A stretch of DNA of 64,000 bases from Sphaerimonospora thailandensis (GTDB taxonomy: Bacteria > Actinomycetota > Actinomycetes > Streptosporangiales > Streptosporangiaceae), in assembly GCF_016863115.1 (NCBI RefSeq), contig NZ_BOOG01000011.1, positions 124,001-188,000 of the forward strand, read 5' to 3'. A program made the position numbers and the translations under genes. A model generated the notes under the pieces. That model did no database searches. It worked only from the letters and a program-made list of their open reading frames with translations, and had not been told where the DNA came from. Shown piece by piece: positions 61,321 to 64,000 of this stretch (its first letter is position 1; each line of letters starts with the position of its first letter).

Positions 61321-61736
61321 GCGCTCCTTTGAAGGAACTTCACGGCGCTGCTGCTCGCGACCGTTGCACCGACTTCGGCGTAAGTGAACGAATCATCGGA
61401 TTGCAGCTCGAACTGCAGCGAGGGCGGAGCGAGTGTTGGGGTCGTTTCCGCAGTGGACACATAAACCACGTGACGCACTTCTGCGCCAATCGCCAGCGCA
61501 TAGCGGCGGATGCTTGATAGATGAGGGTCTCCACCCACGCGTTCGAACTCAGACACAGCCGGCTGGCTACGTCCTATACGCTCGGCGACCTGTGCCTGCG
61601 TGATCCCCTTGGCGCGGCGGATCTGAACGAGTTCTTCGATCAAGCGCATGTCACGCTCGATCGCCGCATCCTCACGCTGAACCTCAGGGTCGTCGGGATC
61701 GATGCCGAGCAGGTCGGCGAGGTGTCGGTCCATCAC
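61317..61736 (-). CDS. XRE-family antitoxin (HigA-like)
   Basis: 139 residues. A central HTH (RLIEELVQIRRAKGITQAQVAERIGRSQPAVSEFER, split here for length) lies between an acidic N-terminal segment (LLGIDPDDPEVQREDAAIERD) and a C-terminal beta-rich part. Follows a RelE-type toxin gene by 24 bases, the reversed order typical of higBA. Presumed to bind the toxin and autoregulate. Confidence 0.88.
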   Translation of the reverse strand: MMDRHLADLLGIDPDDPEVQREDAAIERDMRLIEELVQIRRAKGITQAQVAERIGRSQPAVSEFERVGGDPHLSSIRRYALAIGAEVRHVVYVSTAETTPTLAPPSLQFELQSDDSFTYAEVGATVASSSAVKFLQRSA

Positions 61737-61760
61737 TGCCCTCCCTGTATCGGGTTCACC

Positions 61761-62138
61761 TTATATTCTGCTCTTGTACTCGGCCAGCCGGGCCCTCGCT
61801 ACCTCCACACTGCGATCTTGAGCGCCTTGGCCTCCCTTTTTGTGGAACTTCAACCCGAGAAGAACGTGTTCCCCCTTGGGGCTGACGGAGTAGTACAGGC
61901 GGTACTCGTTGCCCTCGTAGGTGAGTCGTGCCTCGTGGAGGCCCTTACCCAGGTAGCGGACATCGTGACTGAGGATGCGGCCGTGCTCGATCCTCCACAT
62001 GAGCCTGCTGAGTTCGAGGAGCGGCGGCTTGCCCTGAAGCACGTCGCGGATCTCCCTGCTCACCACCCGGGCTCCTGACTCGGTGCAGTACAGCTGCCAG
62101 GTGGACTGGGGAACTTCGCTCACACCTACAACCTTCAT
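61761..62138 (-). CDS. RelE/HigB-type toxin (phage-derived Gp49-like)
   Basis: About 125 residues from ATG 62138; the longer frame to 62252 has no supporting ribosome binding site. Core: IRDVLQGKPPLLELSRLMWRI-type helix, VRYLGKGLHEARLTYEGNEYRLYYSV, and VLLGLKFHKKGGQGAQDRSVEVARARL. This strand-helix pattern with Arg, Tyr and Lys residues marks the HigB/Gp49 mRNA endonuclease group. Ends 24 bases before the antitoxin. Confidence 0.87.
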   Translation of the reverse strand: MKVVGVSEVPQSTWQLYCTESGARVVSREIRDVLQGKPPLLELSRLMWRIEHGRILSHDVRYLGKGLHEARLTYEGNEYRLYYSVSPKGEHVLLGLKFHKKGGQGAQDRSVEVARARLAEYKSRI

Positions 62139-62333
62139 CTGCTGGTAACCGATGTCCGAAGGTAAAGAACCTACAGGTGTTCGCGGCTTGCGTCGCAGAT
62201 GATCGACAGAGAGATCCGTACTGTCCGGCCAGCGGTTCCACTTCCAGCGCAAGGAAGGAAGCTACTCGACCGAGCCACCTGGACAGGTGCCGCGTTCGGT
62301 AGCGCATCAAGTGATGCTGGCGATCGCACCGTA

Positions 62334-62382
62334 GGTACTCGTCGCTCCGTGGGTGAGTCGTGCCTCGTAGAGGCCCTTACCC
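62334..62382. repeat. Duplicated fragment of the RelE-type toxin gene
   Basis: 62334-62382 repeats 61901-61950 of the toxin gene in the same orientation. The last 30 bases (62353-62382 and 61921-61950) differ at one position. It lies outside the present toxin ORF, so it is a remnant of a decayed paralogue or a recombination scar. Confidence 0.85.
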
Positions 62383-62421
62383 GCCCCAGCTTTTACCCCT
62401 TGCCGCGGCCGGTGTCCTCGC

Positions 62422-62455
62422 TATATGATGAATCACGGAATGATAGGTTGATTCA
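62422..62455 (+). promoter_or_regulatory. Candidate promoter/operator of the XRE-ImmA/IrrE-PIN operon
   Basis: TATATG/TATGAT (62422-62429) can serve as a -10. TGAATCA (62429-62435) and TGATTCA (62449-62455) form a 7-bp inverted repeat just downstream, in position for repression by the operon's own HTH protein. Confidence 0.45.
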
Positions 62456-62480
62456 ATCTCATGTGGGAGGGGCGAGCCGG

Positions 62481-62810
62481 ATGACGACCGTGGGTGCGCG
62501 GGTGGAAAATGCCTTGGCTGCGTCGAGGTTGAGCCAGCGTGCGCTTGCCCAGGTGACGGGCATCTCGCAGTCGACCTTGTCACGGATCATCTCGGGGGAT
62601 CGAGCGGCGAAGCTCCCGGAGTTGGCGGCCATCGCCTGGGCGACCGGGCACACGGTCGCGGAGCTGAGCGGGGGCAGTGCGGTCGCCGAGCGCGTGCAGA
62701 GCGCGGCTCGGGCAACTCATGGGGCGGACATGCAACAGATGCGCGAGGTGCTGCTTCACTACCTGGAGCTGGACGCGTACCTTGACGACCAAGGCATTCC
62801 CGCAGCATGA
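62481..62810 (+). CDS. XRE-family HTH regulator of the ImmA/IrrE operon
   Basis: 109 residues from ATG 62481 with GGGAGGGG upstream. HTH in residues about 5-58 (ENALAASRLSQRALAQVTG, STLSRIISGDRAAKLPELAAIA), then a short helical tail (VAERVQSAARATHGADMQQMREVLLHYLEL). Overlaps the peptidase gene by 4 bases (ATGA). In comparable pairs the ImmA/IrrE peptidase cleaves the partner HTH repressor to derepress target genes. Confidence 0.92.
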   Translation: MTTVGARVENALAASRLSQRALAQVTGISQSTLSRIISGDRAAKLPELAAIAWATGHTVAELSGGSAVAERVQSAARATHGADMQQMREVLLHYLELDAYLDDQGIPAA

Positions 62811-63697
62811 GCGACGGCGGCGAGGATGGGCCGGGCAAAAGCGCGAGCGCGGAATCTGAGGCGATGGCGAAGGCGGAGCAGTTCCGCCACGACCAGCACC
62901 TGGGCACCCAGCCCCTGGCGGACCTGGTTGCGCTGATCGAGCAGACGACTGGCATCGATGTGGCCGTGCTCGATGTCGGACCAGGTGAGCACGGCCTGAC
63001 CATGCGCGACCCCGCGCGGGGCGCGGTTTTCATCGCGGTCGCCCGCACCGCACATCCCATGCGGCAACGCAGCACGCTGGCGCATGAGCTGGCGCACGTG
63101 CTGTTCGAGGACTGGAACGGGCCCGAGGTGCCCGCGACCGACACGCGCAGCCCGCAGGAGATTCGGGCCGACGCGTTCGCGCGTCATCTCCTCGTTCCGC
63201 TCGACGGTCTGCGGGAGCTTCTCGGCAACCGGCTGGCCGTTGTCGGCCACGCCACCTTGTCGCAGGTGGTGCAGCGCTTTGTCGTTTCACCGTCGATCGC
63301 GGCCATTGCATTGCACCAGGCCGGCTATATCGGCGAGGGCACCAAAGACGCCTGGTTCTCACTCACGACCCCAATGCTGGCGGCCCGGTTCGGGTGGGCC
63401 GACCAGTATGAGGCTCTGCGCAACGAGTCCAACCAGCGGCGTGCTCCGCAACGCCTACTGACCCGCGCCATCGACGGATACCTCAACCATGTGGTGTCCG
63501 CCCAGACCATCGCCACCTTGCGCGGCAGGGACGTCCGGGCCATCGAGACCGAGCTCACCGACGCGGGTATCGAGCCGGGGCCGCTCTCGATCGCCTGGGC
63601 CGACCCAGCCGGCTTGCCGGCGGTCAGCGTATATCTCGACGATCTCGACGACCCCATGGACGCTGCGCAGAGCGCGCCGGAGGGGCCAGCCGAGTGA
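62807..63697 (+). CDS. ImmA/IrrE-family metallo-endopeptidase
   Basis: 296 residues. COG2856-type zinc peptidase with the motif TLAHELAHVLFED (HExxH) followed by the third-ligand region EIRADAFARHLLVP. The C-terminal half (LSQVVQRFVVSPSIAAIALHQAGYIG and beyond) is the usual HTH-like helical domain seen in ICE/phage regulators. Middle gene of a three-gene operon with overlapping ends on both sides, suggesting a signal-responsive switch controlling the PIN-like gene. Confidence 0.93.
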   Translation: MSDGGEDGPGKSASAESEAMAKAEQFRHDQHLGTQPLADLVALIEQTTGIDVAVLDVGPGEHGLTMRDPARGAVFIAVARTAHPMRQRSTLAHELAHVLFEDWNGPEVPATDTRSPQEIRADAFARHLLVPLDGLRELLGNRLAVVGHATLSQVVQRFVVSPSIAAIALHQAGYIGEGTKDAWFSLTTPMLAARFGWADQYEALRNESNQRRAPQRLLTRAIDGYLNHVVSAQTIATLRGRDVRAIETELTDAGIEPGPLSIAWADPAGLPAVSVYLDDLDDPMDAAQSAPEGPAE

Positions 63698-64000
63698 GCG
63701 TGCGCCCCATTATCGATGCCGGCCCGGCTTTAAACTTCTTCTCCATCAACAAGGAACGCCTCCTGCTCGCTACCCTCGGCCCGATCAGCACCCCGGAAAC
63801 CGTCGAGCAGGAAGTGCTCCGCAAGGCAGCTACCGACCCCCGGTTCTACGCCGCCGAACGGGTCTGGAAGAGGCTGCCGCCGCGCCTGCTGCAGATCCTC
63901 TCCGACGACGTCACCCCGGAGCTCGCCGCGGTCGTCCACCGGCTCACTGGCCTGCCGATGATCGACCGCACCCGGAAGGCCAAGGACCTCGGCGAGATCA
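63694..64000 (+). CDS. PIN-like nuclease domain protein (partial, right edge)
   Basis: At least 102 residues from GTG 63694 (GTGA overlap with the peptidase). RPIIDAGPALNFFSINKERLLL has the PIN-fold first acidic residue and strand; VEQEVLRKA gives a second acidic position. The rest of the fold lies beyond the window. PIN nucleases of this size class cleave RNA, often as VapC-like toxins. As the third gene of an XRE-ImmA/IrrE operon it is the likely effector. Confidence 0.7.
   Translation, partial: MSVRPIIDAGPALNFFSINKERLLLATLGPISTPETVEQEVLRKAATDPRFYAAERVWKRLPPRLLQILSDDVTPELAAVVHRLTGLPMIDRTRKAKDLGEI

Overview
This 64 kb window is high-GC actinomycete DNA. It has GTG/TTG starts, GTGA/ATGA overlaps between genes, paired DUF5753 regulator + DUF397 genes, an mreBCD-mrdA-rodA wall cluster and Streptomyces-type DnaA boxes. 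The gene content fits a mycelial actinomycete, possibly Streptosporangiales; that placement is inference. No rRNA, tRNA, CRISPR array or intact insertion sequence was found.

Layout. 1-8.0 kb, minus strand: a very large zinc-cluster DEAH helicase running off the left edge, an unrecognised 728-residue partner, a PhzF-like enzyme and a PP2C phosphatase. 8.07-11.2 kb, plus: an HTH-N6 DNA methylase and a soluble Ser/Thr kinase. These six genes form a possible defence or phospho-signalling island. 11.3-13.2 kb: a hypothetical protein and a HicA toxin with an unusually long HicB-like partner. 13.3-19 kb: rodA, mrdA, mreD, mreC, mreB. 19.2-24 kb: an agmatinase-family ureohydrolase, two PH-domain membrane proteins and an MFS transporter. 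24-26.6 kb: a degenerate RsbW-type ATPase, a DUF5753 regulator, DUF397 and three small proteins. 26.8-29.7 kb: a secreted linker protein divergent from an OmpR-type two-component pair. 29.8-34 kb: treY and treZ, making trehalose from maltodextrins.

34.2-39.3 kb: a membrane-anchored glutamate-type binding protein, a polytopic membrane protein, a MoxR ATPase and its metallopeptidase-like/VWA partner. 39.5-43.2 kb: a second DUF5753/DUF397 pair, a bacterial DA1-like zinc-finger peptidase, a conserved hypothetical and a small secreted protein. 43.2-46.5 kb: a MocR regulator divergent from a LysE exporter across a striking palindromic operator, a small hypothetical and uracil-DNA glycosylase. 46.6-51.5 kb: a sugar ABC importer with two binding proteins, two permeases and no ATPase. 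51.6-55.3 kb: PadR and a MacB-type ABC exporter. 55.3-57 kb: treS. 57.2-60.6 kb: two membrane proteins and a NarL-type two-component pair. 60.9-64 kb: a HigBA-like toxin-antitoxin set with a DUF6941 gene, then an XRE / ImmA-IrrE / PIN-like operon running off the right edge.

How the genes fit together. TreY/TreZ and TreS are two trehalose routes, and the importer beside treS plausibly supplies maltose-type sugars. The Mre/Mrd genes build the lateral or spore wall. Both flanks carry conflict-type genes. The most unusual items are the helicase/728-aa pair, the PP2C-methylase-kinase set, the DA1-like peptidase, the MoxR/duplicated-HxxxH VWA protein, the MalF-type permease with an inserted extracellular beta domain, and a dispersed GTGATCTTGC repeat at gene 3' ends.
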